Source: Mesorhizobium sp. M8A.F.Ca.ET.218.01.1.1
Lineage (GTDB): Bacteria > Pseudomonadota > Alphaproteobacteria > Rhizobiales > Rhizobiaceae
Assembly (NCBI RefSeq): GCF_004791165.1
Contig: NZ_SRUZ01000001.1
Span: forward strand, 44,382 to 108,381
Direction: 5' to 3'
Length of the DNA: 64,000 bases
Shown: in pieces, positions 49,960-58,947 of the stretch
Layout: each line of letters opens with the position of its first letter
Numbering within the stretch: position 1 is the stretch's first letter
Position numbers and translations under genes: made by a program
Notes under the pieces: model-generated
Seen by the model: only the letters and a program-made list of their open reading frames with translations
What the model was told of the DNA's origin: nothing
Databases searched by the model: none

Positions 49960-50008
49960 GCCCCTCATCCGGCCTTCGGCCACCTTCTCCCCGTGAACGG
50001 GGAGAAGG
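49960..50008. repeat. RIME-like hairpin element
   Basis: CCCCTCATCCGGCCTTCGGCC followed in sequence by a hairpin with CCTTCTCCCC and GGGGAGAAGG arms (49983-50008). It lies between converging genes and probably also terminates transcription. Confidence 0.75.
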
Positions 50009-50017
50009 AAAAAGCAG

Positions 50018-50656
50018 CTATTTCGGCCGCTTGAAAGCCTTCCGCTGCTTCTCGACCTGCTTGCGGCATACACAGCCTTCGAGATGGTCGTTGACCAGCC
50101 CCATGGCCTGCATGAAGGCGTAGACCGTGGTCGGGCCGACGAAGCTCCAGCCTCGCTTCTTCAGGTCCTTCGAAATCCGCACGGAAACCGCGGTGGTCGG
50201 GTTGGCGCGCAGATGGGCGAGATCGACGGTTTGCGGCCGTTCCTCCTTGCCGGGTTCGAACCTCCAGAACCAGGCGGCCAGCGAGCCGAACTCGTCGACC
50301 ATTTCGCGGGCGCGTTTGGCGTTGTTGATGGTCGAGACGATCTTGCCGCGATGGCGGATGATACCGGCATTGCCGAGCAGGCGTTCCACATCCTTGTCGG
50401 TGAAGGCGGCGACCTTGTCGAAGTCGAAGCCGGCGAAGGCCTCGCGAAAATTCTCCCGCTTGCGCAAAATGGTCAGCCATGAGAGGCCCGACTGAAACCC
50501 TTCGAGGCAGATCTTCTCGAACAGCCTACGGTCGTCGGCCACCGGCCGGCCCCATTCATGGTCGTGGTAGTGCAGATAGTCGGGCAGATTGCCATGCCAG
50601 AAGCAGCGCACGACACCGTCAGGACCGGCAAGCAGGCCGGTGTTTTCATTGCTCAT
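50018..50656 (-). CDS. tag: DNA-3-methyladenine glycosylase I
   Basis: 212 residues. It excises 3-methyladenine from DNA. The Tag family signature YHDHEWGRPVADDRRLFEK is intact, with ESEGFQSGLSWLTIL-type helix present as LEGFQSGLSWLTIL. The zinc-binding residues are the N-terminal Cys (VRCFWHG) and His plus the C-terminal HLEGCVCR. The C-terminus has a basic Lys/Arg tail. Confidence 0.95.
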   Translation of the reverse strand: MSNENTGLLAGPDGVVRCFWHGNLPDYLHYHDHEWGRPVADDRRLFEKICLEGFQSGLSWLTILRKRENFREAFAGFDFDKVAAFTDKDVERLLGNAGIIRHRGKIVSTINNAKRAREMVDEFGSLAAWFWRFEPGKEERPQTVDLAHLRANPTTAVSVRISKDLKKRGWSFVGPTTVYAFMQAMGLVNDHLEGCVCRKQVEKQRKAFKRPK

Positions 50657-50868
50657 CTCAAGAGATCCATCCGTTAACGCGCTTCCGCGCTGCTTTTACC
50701 GTGGCTTTACCAGATTCCTGAACCCGGCGGTAACCACACCAAAAGGTTTACTGACAGAACCGCATTTTACGCATTCCGATTCATGTTTCGGTTGCTGCTC
50801 GCCGCCAATGATCGCGCAAACCGGGAGCGTTCTTGCCCGGCGTATCAGGCTATCAAGGTGCGTTCCCG

Positions 50869-51597
50869 ATGAAATTCCTGCTTCCGTTGTTCAGCGCGGC
50901 GGTGCTTGCCGCAAGCGTCATGCCCTCCCTTGCCGACGACCGCTATGCCGACAGGCCGCCGGTGATGGTGAGCCCCGACCTTTCCGCGCCCTGGGTGCTG
51001 CAGCTTGGCCATGCGCCGGGCATCGTGCGGCAGAACCGACAGGCCGTGCAGCAGCCGCGCCAGCGCACCGCGCAGCCCGACCGTGTGCAGACGGCGGGCG
51101 TGCAGGCGCCGGCCAAGCGCATGGTCATGCGCCCGCAGATCAACCCGGTCTACCTGCCGCAGGAAGTCGCTTATGACGGAGGCCAGAAGCCAGGCACCAT
51201 CGTCATCGATACCACGCAGAATTTCCTCTATCTGGTCGAGAAGAACGGCAAGGCGCGGCGTTACGGCGTCGGCACCGGCAAGCCCGGCTTCGAATGGTCG
51301 GGCACCCACAAGATCACCAACAAGCGCGTCTGGCCGGACTGGCGTCCGCCTGCGGAGATGATCAAGCGCGAGGCGGCCAAGGGCCGCTACCTGCCGACTT
51401 ATCTGGCCGGCGGGATGGAAAACCCGCTCGGCGCGCGCGCGCTCTATATCGGCACGACGGAGTACCGCATCCACGGCACCAACCAGCCCTGGACGATCGG
51501 CGGCGCGGTGTCGTCGGGCTGCATCCGCATGCGCAACGAGGACGTGGTCGACCTTTATGAGCGGGTCAATGTCGGAACCACGGTCGAGGTGATATAA
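50869..51597 (+). CDS. L,D-transpeptidase (YkuD domain)
   Basis: 242 residues from the ATG at 50869 with AAGGTG upstream. A signal peptide (MKFLLPLFSAAVLAASVMPS) leads to a Gln/Arg-rich linker (about 50-85), then the YkuD domain with IVIDTTQNFLYLVEKNGKAR. The catalytic motif is HGTNQPW...SSGCIRM, with the conserved His and Cys. It should form 3-3 peptidoglycan crosslinks or attach outer-membrane proteins in the periplasm. It is monocistronic by position. Confidence 0.93.
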   Translation: MKFLLPLFSAAVLAASVMPSLADDRYADRPPVMVSPDLSAPWVLQLGHAPGIVRQNRQAVQQPRQRTAQPDRVQTAGVQAPAKRMVMRPQINPVYLPQEVAYDGGQKPGTIVIDTTQNFLYLVEKNGKARRYGVGTGKPGFEWSGTHKITNKRVWPDWRPPAEMIKREAAKGRYLPTYLAGGMENPLGARALYIGTTEYRIHGTNQPWTIGGAVSSGCIRMRNEDVVDLYERVNVGTTVEVI

Positions 51598-51682
51598 TGA
51601 TAGCGAATCAGCCGGTTAAGCAGTGCTGAGCAGGTTTTTGCGCGCTGTTGCCCTCAAGCCATAGCGCGCTTCTGGAAGACGT

Positions 51683-51778
51683 GCTTAGACTGGCGGCGAG
51701 TTAACGGGGGACGGGCCGTGTGGGGATACGGCCAGTCACGAGAGGGCAGCACGGGTAACCGGGCTGCCCTTTTCGTTT
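51683..51778 (+). ncRNA. Candidate structured small RNA or folD leader ending in a terminator
   Basis: About 95 nt between the transpeptidase and folD with no ORF. It contains one stem (GGCCGT/ACGGCC, 51714-51733) and ends in a strong hairpin AGGGCAGC/GCTGCCCT (51743-51770) followed by TTTCGTTT, a typical intrinsic terminator. It could be an independent sRNA, a folD leader with attenuation, or the processed 3' end of the upstream mRNA. No known family was recognised. Confidence 0.45.
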
Positions 51779-51886
51779 CACGGTGCGACAGGTCGCCCCG
51801 GAGGCACGGTGTTTCGCTTTCAGGGCTGATTTCCGGGCCATGCTCTGCTATTGCAGTGCACAATCTTCCCACCAAAGGTTCGAGCT

Positions 51887-52807
51887 ATGTCCCTCTCCGA
51901 CGACAGCCGCTATCTCAAGGGCGGCCCGGTCGCCCAGCGCATCATCGCCGCCGTGCGCGAGGACGCGGCCATTGCCAAAGCCGAGGGTTTCCCGCCCAAG
52001 CTGATCTCGATCACCGTCGGCGATACCGACGCGGTCGATGTCTATGTACGCAACCAGCGCGCCAAGGCTCAGCTCGCCGGCATCGATTTCGAGGAGCGGC
52101 GCTTTCCCGCCACCATCACCTCGGGTGAGCTGGAAGCAGCCATCCACGGGCTGAACGCCGATCCGCGCGTCACCGGCATCATCATCCAGCGGCCGGTTCC
52201 CGCGCATATCCCGGTCAAGACGCTGCAGGCAGCGGTGCATCCGCTGAAGGATGTCGAGGGCATGCACCCGGCCTCGATCGGCAACATCGTCTACAACCAG
52301 CTCGACCTCGCGCCCTGCACGGCCGCGGCCTCGGTCGAACTGCTCAAGGAAACCGGCCTCGACCTCAAGGGACTGGAAGTGGTCGTCGTCGGCCATTCGG
52401 AAATCGTCGGCAAGCCGATCGCCTTCCTGTTGATGAGCGAAGGCGCGACCGTGACGGTCTGCCATCACATGACCCGGTCGGTCGCCGCCCATGCGCGGCG
52501 CGCCGACGCGCTGTTCGTCGCCGTCGGCAAGCCAAGGCTGATCAAGGCCGACATGGTGAAGCCAGGTGCGGCCGTCATCGACATCGGCATCAATTCCGAA
52601 ATCGGGCCTGATGGCACCAGCCGCGTCGTCGGCGACGTCGACACCGACAGCGTCAAGCACGTGGCCTCCTGGATCACCCCGGTTCCAGGCGGCGTCGGCC
52701 CGATCACGGTGGCCATCTTGCTGCGCAACACGATGGTCGCGCTCAGCCGCCAGCGCGCGCTCTACGAGGCGACCTACGGCACGGCCGACAGGCTGGCGGC
52801 GGAATAA
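51887..52807 (+). CDS. folD: Bifunctional methylene-THF dehydrogenase/methenyl-THF cyclohydrolase
   Basis: 306 residues. It interconverts methylene-, methenyl- and formyl-tetrahydrofolate with NADP. Motifs: the catalytic region VDVYVRNQRAKAQLAG (with Lys near KAQ), GIIIQRPVPAHI and the NADP-binding VVVVGHSEIVGKPIAFLL; the classic PGGVGPIT block reads VPGGVGPITVA. Note Tyr and Lys: the usual YVxxKxK is VYVRNQRAK here, a divergent version. AAAGG precedes the ATG at 51887. It converges with glcF across a RIME-like element. Confidence 0.93.
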   Translation: MSLSDDSRYLKGGPVAQRIIAAVREDAAIAKAEGFPPKLISITVGDTDAVDVYVRNQRAKAQLAGIDFEERRFPATITSGELEAAIHGLNADPRVTGIIIQRPVPAHIPVKTLQAAVHPLKDVEGMHPASIGNIVYNQLDLAPCTAAASVELLKETGLDLKGLEVVVVGHSEIVGKPIAFLLMSEGATVTVCHHMTRSVAAHARRADALFVAVGKPRLIKADMVKPGAAVIDIGINSEIGPDGTSRVVGDVDTDSVKHVASWITPVPGGVGPITVAILLRNTMVALSRQRALYEATYGTADRLAAE

Positions 52808-52819
52808 GACAGGGCGGCG

Positions 52820-52950
52820 TCACCCCCCTCACCCAGCCTCCGCTTTGCTCGGCTGACCTCTCCCCGAGGGGAGAGGAGACTATCACCGCCGGCGTCAACC
52901 TCTTCTCCCCGACGGGGAGAAGGTGGCCGCGAAGCGGCCGGATGAGGGGG
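52820..52950. repeat. RIME-like palindromic element between folD and glcF
   Basis: Two hairpins, CCTCTCCCCGAGGGGAGAGG (52857-52876) and CTTCTCCCCGACGGGGAGAAG near 52902-52922, followed by a GCCGCGAAGCGGC stem and GATGAGGGGG. It matches the elements at 47316 and 49960 in building blocks. Confidence 0.8.
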
Positions 52951-52983
52951 ATTTGCCGTAACTCTGACAGGGGCAACGCCGCG

Positions 52984-54309
52984 CTACTCAGCCGCAACCA
53001 GCCTTTCCTCGGAGACGCCTTCCGGTCGCGGCCCGCCATAGGCCCAGTCGAGCAGCTTGACCGTGTGCACCACCGGCATCCTGGCAGCGGACGCGATCTG
53101 CGTGATGCAGCCGATATTGCCCGTGGCGACGATCGCGGCGCCCGTCGCCTCGATGTTTTTCACCTTGCGGTCGCGCAGCCTGGCCGAAATCTCGGGCTGC
53201 AGAATGTTGTAGGTGCCGGCCGAGCCACAACAGAGATGGCCCTCGCGCGGCTCGCGCACGATGAAACCGGCCCTGGCGAGCAGTTCCTTCGGCTGACGCG
53301 TGATCTTCTGGCCGTGCTGCATCGAGCAGGCCGAGTGATAGGCGACGACCGCGCCCGGCTTGCGCACCGGTTCGGGCAGATCGATGGCGGACAGATACTC
53401 GGTGATGTCCTTGGCAAGCGCCGACACGCGCGCGGCCTTGTCGGCATAGGCCGGATCGAGCCGCAGCATGAAGCCGTAATCCTTGATCGTCGTGCCGCAG
53501 CCCGACGCGGTGATGATGATGGCGTCGAGCCCGCCCTTATCGATGGCACGGGTCCAGGCATCGACATTCTGCCTGGCCGAAGCAAGAGCGGCTTCCTCCC
53601 GTCCCATATGATGAACCAGTGCGCCGCAGCAGCCCTCGCCCGGCGGCACCACAACCTCGACGCCGAGCCGTGTCAGCAGCGAGATGGCCGTATCGTTGAT
53701 GCCGGGATCCAGCACCGATTGCGCGCAGCCGGTCAGGATGGCCACGCGTCCTCTTTTCGCTAACTGTCCGGCATGGATGCCCGGCAAGGCCATCGGCGAG
53801 GCTGCCGGGATTGATGCCGGCGCGAGCTTGAGCATCGCGCCGAGCGGCTTCAGCGCCGGGATTTTTTCGAACAGGCCGATGAACGGCTTGCCGAGCTTCG
53901 CTAGTTTGAGCGCGGCGCGGAAGCGACGGGGATAGGGCAGTACGAAGGCGAGCATGGCGCGGGTCAACCGGTCGAGCAGCGGCCGCTTGTAGGTTTGCTG
54001 GATATGGGCGCGGGCATGGTCGACCAGATGCATGTAGTTCACGCCTGAGGGGCATGTCGTCATGCAGGCGAGGCAGGACAGGCAACGATCGATATGGGTG
54101 ACGATTTCCTTGTCGGCGGGACGGCCGTTCTCCAGCATGTCCTTGATCAGGTAGATGCGCCCGCGCGGCGAATCGAGCTCGTTGCCAAGCGTCACATAGG
54201 TCGGGCAGGTGGCGGTGCAGAAGCCGCAATGGACACATTTGCGCAGGATTTTTTCGGACTCGGCGACATGCGGATTAGCTAGCTGTGCGGGCGAAAAATT
54301 GGTCTGCAT
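52984..54309 (-). CDS. glcF: Glycolate oxidase, iron-sulfur subunit
   Basis: 441 residues. Two [4Fe-4S] ferredoxin motifs are present, CVHCGFCTATCP and CLSCLACMTTCP, followed by two CCG-type cysteine-rich domains (GEGCCGALVHHMG and GHLCCGSAGTYN). It passes electrons from the GlcD/GlcE flavin subunits to the membrane quinone pool. It starts 10 bp after the glcE stop and is the last gene of the glcDEF operon. Confidence 0.95.
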   Translation of the reverse strand: MQTNFSPAQLANPHVAESEKILRKCVHCGFCTATCPTYVTLGNELDSPRGRIYLIKDMLENGRPADKEIVTHIDRCLSCLACMTTCPSGVNYMHLVDHARAHIQQTYKRPLLDRLTRAMLAFVLPYPRRFRAALKLAKLGKPFIGLFEKIPALKPLGAMLKLAPASIPAASPMALPGIHAGQLAKRGRVAILTGCAQSVLDPGINDTAISLLTRLGVEVVVPPGEGCCGALVHHMGREEAALASARQNVDAWTRAIDKGGLDAIIITASGCGTTIKDYGFMLRLDPAYADKAARVSALAKDITEYLSAIDLPEPVRKPGAVVAYHSACSMQHGQKITRQPKELLARAGFIVREPREGHLCCGSAGTYNILQPEISARLRDRKVKNIEATGAAIVATGNIGCITQIASAARMPVVHTVKLLDWAYGGPRPEGVSEERLVAAE

Positions 54310-54319
54310 CTCTGATGTC

Positions 54320-55525
54320 CTAGGCCATGCGGCCGGGATTGAGGATGTTCTTCGGATCGAATTCCTGCTTCAGCCGCTGGCTGAGTGCCGCCAGCGCCGG
54401 CGCCTGCGGTTCGAACACCGGCAAGGCAGCGCGGTGGGCAGGCGCGGCGCGCACCAGCGTCGCGTGGCCGCCGCCGTGTTTTCTCAAGAGACCGCGCAGC
54501 AAAGCGGCTTCCGGATCCCCCTCTTCCATACGCAGCCACACCAGCCCACCCTGCCAGTCATAGAAGGCGCTGACGGCGGCCTGCATGCGCAGCGTCAGGA
54601 CCATCTGGTGGCCCTGCGCAGGCGTCATAGAGACCCGCCAGACCGGCTTCCCGCTGCCGTCCGCGAAGGGCCTGATATCCCTGATATCACGCCAGATTGC
54701 CTTGGAGGTCTCGCTGGTAATCTCGTCCAGCGGGCCGGCCTTGCCGAGCAGTGTTTTCAGCGCTGCAATGCGATAGTCAACGGACGGGCCAAAGCCTTCG
54801 ACGCGCAGCAGCGTGGCGGCTTCAGTGCCGAGCGCTCCGCCCGCGACGCGCGCGGCAATGCGCTCCGGCAAATGGGCGGCACTCGACACTTCGGCGCTGG
54901 AGCCGAGCGCCAGGGCCATGGCGGCGCAGGCGGCATCGTCGAGCAGGCCACGGACGGCGAGCGTGACTTCGGTCTCGGCGGCTGGCAGCACCTTGAAGGT
55001 GAGGTCGGTGAAGACGGCCAATGTACCCCAGCTGTTGGCCATCAGCTTCGACAGATCGTAGCCGGTGACGTTCTTGACCACGCGGCCGCCCGACTTGAAC
55101 GCTTCGCCCCGACCGGAGACGACGTTGATGCCGAGAATATGATCGCGCGCGGCGCCCGCCTTCAGCCGGCGCGGACCGGACAGGTTGGCGCCGAGCACGC
55201 CGCCAATGGTGCCTTTTCCCGGCTCGCCGCCGAGCAGCGGGCCGTAATCCATCGGCTCGAAGGCGAACTGCTGACCGTTGTCCGCCAGCAGCCTTTCGAT
55301 ATCGGCCAGCGGCGTGCCGGCCTTTGCCGACAGCACCAGTTCGGCGGGTTCGTAGAGGGTCACGCCTGAGAGTTTCGACAGGTCGAGTGTATGCTCGGTC
55401 TGCAACGGACGACCGATGCCGCGCTTGGAGCCGTGGCCGAGGATTTCGAGCGATGTTTCCTCCGCCGCCGCCCAGGCAACGGTGGAGAGGACTTCGGCTG
55501 GGGTAAGTGGGGTGAAGGTGGTCAT
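54320..55525 (-). CDS. glcE: Glycolate oxidase, FAD-binding subunit
   Basis: 401 residues of the FAD_binding_4 fold, shorter than GlcD. The FAD region has LEILGHGSKRGIGRP and later TIGGVLGANLSGPRRLKAGAARD in two parts. It is needed with GlcD and GlcF for glycolate oxidase activity. A 240-bp gap with a large inverted repeat separates it from glcD. Confidence 0.93.
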   Translation of the reverse strand: MTTFTPLTPAEVLSTVAWAAAEETSLEILGHGSKRGIGRPLQTEHTLDLSKLSGVTLYEPAELVLSAKAGTPLADIERLLADNGQQFAFEPMDYGPLLGGEPGKGTIGGVLGANLSGPRRLKAGAARDHILGINVVSGRGEAFKSGGRVVKNVTGYDLSKLMANSWGTLAVFTDLTFKVLPAAETEVTLAVRGLLDDAACAAMALALGSSAEVSSAAHLPERIAARVAGGALGTEAATLLRVEGFGPSVDYRIAALKTLLGKAGPLDEITSETSKAIWRDIRDIRPFADGSGKPVWRVSMTPAQGHQMVLTLRMQAAVSAFYDWQGGLVWLRMEEGDPEAALLRGLLRKHGGGHATLVRAAPAHRAALPVFEPQAPALAALSQRLKQEFDPKNILNPGRMA

Positions 55526-55584
55526 GAGTTCGCGCCTTTCCTCGCCCCCGCGAAGTGGGGGAGACAGGATAGGCCGAGTTCCGT

Positions 55585-55750
55585 CGCGCCCCCCTCTGTC
55601 CTGCCGGACATCTCCCCCTCAAGGGGGGCGATCAGATGTCGCGCAGGGTTTCGCCAATCTTCTGCGTTGAAGAAAAGCCGAAGCGCACAAACAGCCAATC
55701 TCCCCCCTTGAGGGCGAGATGTCCGGCAGGACAGAGGGGGGTGTTCGCGC
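55585..55750. repeat. Long inverted repeat between glcD and glcE
   Basis: About 43-bp arms at 55585-55630 and 55700-55750. Each arm holds CTCTGTCCTGCCGGACATCT and a run CCCCCTCAAGGGGG or its near copy, facing each other around a 70-bp centre. It is a different palindrome family from the CCTTCTCC elements. Confidence 0.85.
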
Positions 55751-55764
55751 GCCGACATATCCGC

Positions 55765-57261
55765 TCAAAACCTCGGAATGTCCGGGAACGCCACTTGGCC
55801 CCGATGCACGTGCATGCGGCCCAGTTCGGCGCAGCGGCGCAGCTGCGGGAAGACCTTGCCGGGATTGAGAAGATGGTTGGGGTCGAAAGCGCATTTGACG
55901 CGCATTTGCTGGTCGAGGTCGACCTGGTTGAACATTTCCGGCATCAGGTCGCGCTTCTCGACCCCCACGCCATGCTCGCCGGTGAGCACGCCACCGACCT
56001 TGACGCAGAGCCGCAAAATGTCGGCGCCGAAGCTTTCGGCCTTGTCGAGTTCGCCCGGCACGTTGGCATCGTAGAGAATGAGCGGATGCAGATTGCCGTC
56101 GCCGGCGTGGAAAACGTTGGCGACGCCGAGACCGTATTTTTCCGACAGCTCGCGCATGCCGGCCAACACGCGCGGCAGTTCCTTGCGCGGGATGGTGCCG
56201 TCCATGCAGTAGTAATCGGGCGAGACGCGGCCAACGGCGGGGAAGGCCGCCTTGCGACCGGCCCAGAAACTCAGCCGCTCCTGCTCGGACTGCGAGATGC
56301 GGCACGTGGTCGAGCCGTTGGCGATGGCGATCGCCTCGACCGCCGTGATCAGATGATCGACCTCGACGCCGGGGCCATCGAGCTCGACGATCAGCAGCGC
56401 CTCGACGTCGAGGGGATAGCCGGCATGGACGAAATCCTCGGCGGCATGGATCGCCGGCCGGTCCATCATTTCCATGCCGCCCGGAATGATGCCGGCGCCG
56501 ATGATGTCGGCGACGCACTGGCCCCCCTGCTCGCTGGTCGGAAAGCCGATCAGCAGGGCGCGCGCCGTCTCCGGCTTCTTCAGGATGCGCACGGTGACCT
56601 CGGTGACGACGCCGAGCAGGCCTTCCGAACCGGTCATGACGCCGAGCAGGTCATAGCCCTCGGCGTCGAGGTGACCGCCGCCGAGCCGCACCACCTCGCC
56701 ATTCATCAGAACCATCTCGATGCCGAGCACATTGTTGGCGGTGAGGCCGTATTTCAGGCAGTGCACGCCGCCGGAGTTCTCCGCCACGTTGCCACCGATC
56801 GAGCAGGCGATCTGGGAGGATGGATCGGGGGCGTAGTAAAACCCCTCCTGCTCGACGGCTGACGTGATGCCGAGATTGGTGACGCCGGGCTGGGCGACGA
56901 CGATGCGGTCGGGAAAATCGATCTCGAGAATGCGGTTGAACCGGCTCATGACGAGCAGCACCGCGTCCTCCAGCGGCAGCGCGCCGCCCGACAGCGAGGT
57001 GCCCGATCCGCGCGGCACGACGCGGATGTTGCGGTCGACGCAGTATTTCAGCACGCGCGAAACCTGCGCCACCGTCTCGGGCAGCACCACGACCAGCGGC
57101 AGTTGCCGGTAGGCGGTCAGGCCATCGCTTTCGAAGGCACGCATTTCATTGGCCGCGTCGACCACGCCCTCGCCCGGCACGATGATGCGCATGTCGGCGA
57201 CGATTTCGCTGCGCCGGCGCAGCGTCTCGGCGTCTGGCTTGGGCATGGCAAGGCCGGACAT
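55765..57261 (-). CDS. glcD: Glycolate oxidase, FAD-linked catalytic subunit
   Basis: 498 residues from the ATG at 57261, with GGAGGAAG 6 bp upstream (a GTG at 57276 is the other choice). The FAD-binding domain has VVPRGSGTSLSGGALP and IGGNVAENSGG; the C-terminal oxidase domain ends with the HGVGVEKRD and LNPGKVFP segments. It oxidises glycolate or D-lactate-like 2-hydroxyacids to 2-oxoacids. A strong palindrome lies 20 bp upstream. A lactate oxidase gene and its regulator lie 2 kb away. Confidence 0.95.
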   Translation of the reverse strand: MSGLAMPKPDAETLRRRSEIVADMRIIVPGEGVVDAANEMRAFESDGLTAYRQLPLVVVLPETVAQVSRVLKYCVDRNIRVVPRGSGTSLSGGALPLEDAVLLVMSRFNRILEIDFPDRIVVAQPGVTNLGITSAVEQEGFYYAPDPSSQIACSIGGNVAENSGGVHCLKYGLTANNVLGIEMVLMNGEVVRLGGGHLDAEGYDLLGVMTGSEGLLGVVTEVTVRILKKPETARALLIGFPTSEQGGQCVADIIGAGIIPGGMEMMDRPAIHAAEDFVHAGYPLDVEALLIVELDGPGVEVDHLITAVEAIAIANGSTTCRISQSEQERLSFWAGRKAAFPAVGRVSPDYYCMDGTIPRKELPRVLAGMRELSEKYGLGVANVFHAGDGNLHPLILYDANVPGELDKAESFGADILRLCVKVGGVLTGEHGVGVEKRDLMPEMFNQVDLDQQMRVKCAFDPNHLLNPGKVFPQLRRCAELGRMHVHRGQVAFPDIPRF

Positions 57262-57280
57262 CGGCGCTTCCTCCACTCGA

Positions 57281-57301
57281 CTGGTAAAAATGATTTACCA
57301 G
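57281..57301. promoter_or_regulatory. Inverted repeat upstream of glcD, probable repressor site
   Basis: CTGGTAAA-N5-TTTACCAG, perfect 8-bp arms, 20 bp before the glcD ATG. TGGT/ACCA ends are common in operators of FadR/GntR-type regulators, and one is encoded at 58948. Confidence 0.6.
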
Positions 57302-57417
57302 CTAGCGGCATTTGTTGCAAATCTTGCTTTGGTGGCGTCAGGGCGGCGGATGCAGGCAAAGCTTCCGCAGCGGCAATCTGCCGCTGCACATCCGTTGCGT
57401 CCGAAGCATGGCGCGGA

Positions 57418-58740
57418 CTATTCGCCCGGATGTTTCGCCGGCTCGGAATGCATCCGTCGCACGCGGCGCACGCCCCACCAGACCAGCAGGATGGCGAACG
57501 GCACCGAGGCGGCGGTGACGACCTCGGGCGCGAAGGCGTGGCCAAAGACCGACGCGCCCTTGGCGACATAGCCGATGAGGCCGACAACGTAATAGGAGAC
57601 GGCGGCGACCGAAAGGCCTTCGACGGTCTGCTGCAGCCGCAGTTGCAGGCGGGCGCGGTTGTTCATCGAGGCGAGCAGGTCGCGGTTCTGCTTCTCGACC
57701 TCGACGTCGACCCAGGTCCGCAGCAGCGTGGTGGCACGGGTCAGCTTGCGCGACAAATTGGCCTGGCGCTCCTCGACCGAGCGGCAGGTGCGCATGGCTG
57801 GCGCCATGCGCCGCAGCAGAAAGCCCGCCCAGGTGTCGTAGCCCTGCACGGGCTCCTCATCCAGCGCCTCCAGTCTTTCCGTGACGATGCCGTCATAGGC
57901 GCGGCTGGCGCCGAAGCGGTAGAGGCTGGAAGCGGCATCGGCCTCCAGTTCGGCGGCAAGCTCCGTCAGACCGGCGAGCAGCGTCTGGTTGTCGCGGGTC
58001 TCGGCGACCTTCATTTCCAGCGTCGTCTGCGCCAAGCGGTCCTCGATGCGGCGGGCGCGGCCGGACAAGGTGAGCGCCAGCGGCAGGCCGAGCATGGCAA
58101 GCGTGCGGTAGGTCTCGATGTCGATCAGCCGCTGCGACAGCGCGCCGGTGCTGGCCGGGGTCAGGCCGCGGTCGAGCACCAGCATGCGGGTCATGCCGTC
58201 GCCGTCCTGGCGGAAGTCGGTGACGATGGCCGCGCTGCCACGCTCGACAAGCGAGTAACAGAGGCTGGTCGGGTCGAAGCCGGCGACCTGCCTCTCGCTC
58301 GCCTGCGTCCATTTGCGGATCTCGAGCCGGATGCCCGAGATGACGGTTCCCGGCGGCGAAAAGCCATTGCCAAAGGGCGAATCCTCTTGCCCCCGGCCAT
58401 TCTCGGCCAGCGGCCCTTCCCAGAGATAGGTCGAGAATTCCGTGTGCCGCTCCCAGCGCAGCGTCCCCTTGCCCCATTTCATGGCGTGGTGGCGGGCGTG
58501 ACGCTCGGGAGCGGCGATGCCGAGACGGCGCGACAGTTCCGAAAGCACGGCGTGGTCGACCGCTGAGCCGCCTTCGGTCATGAAGGAGAGTTGGACAAGC
58601 ACGCGCGGCTTCTCGACCAGCGGATGGGGGCGGGCGTGAACCTCGCCGAGCGCGCCGGGCCGGCCTTCATGCGCCGGAAAGCCCATGACGCTGCCCTGGC
58701 TGCGCGGCTGGAATTCAAGATTGGACGTCTCGTCCGACAC
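57418..58740 (-). CDS. DUF3422 family membrane protein
   Basis: 440 residues from the GTG at 58740, which has AGGGGGACC 7 bp upstream. A large soluble N-terminal part (EVHARPHPLVEKPRVLVQLS, the typical opening) is followed by a helical region and two C-terminal membrane helices (VEGLSVAAVSYYVVGLIGYV and VVTAASVPFAILLVWWGVRR). Function is unknown, but the family is frequent near lactate or glycolate genes in rhizobia and here lies between glcD and the lldD regulator. Confidence 0.85.
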   Translation of the reverse strand: MSDETSNLEFQPRSQGSVMGFPAHEGRPGALGEVHARPHPLVEKPRVLVQLSFMTEGGSAVDHAVLSELSRRLGIAAPERHARHHAMKWGKGTLRWERHTEFSTYLWEGPLAENGRGQEDSPFGNGFSPPGTVISGIRLEIRKWTQASERQVAGFDPTSLCYSLVERGSAAIVTDFRQDGDGMTRMLVLDRGLTPASTGALSQRLIDIETYRTLAMLGLPLALTLSGRARRIEDRLAQTTLEMKVAETRDNQTLLAGLTELAAELEADAASSLYRFGASRAYDGIVTERLEALDEEPVQGYDTWAGFLLRRMAPAMRTCRSVEERQANLSRKLTRATTLLRTWVDVEVEKQNRDLLASMNNRARLQLRLQQTVEGLSVAAVSYYVVGLIGYVAKGASVFGHAFAPEVVTAASVPFAILLVWWGVRRVRRMHSEPAKHPGE

Positions 58741-58947
58741 GTCTGGTCCCCCTGGTTTCGACCCTTCGTGCAATGGCGTCGTCTTGCGGCAATCGGCAAG
58801 GGACGTAAACAGCAAAATTTAGCGCGAGGCGATATGCCGGCGCGGCGCGAAAATCGACCGAACGAGACGAATTGGATAAATAATTTGACCAGTTGGCGAC
58901 AGAGGCTCTAATCTGCGCGACATCATTCCCTTCTCCAGGCGCTTCCT

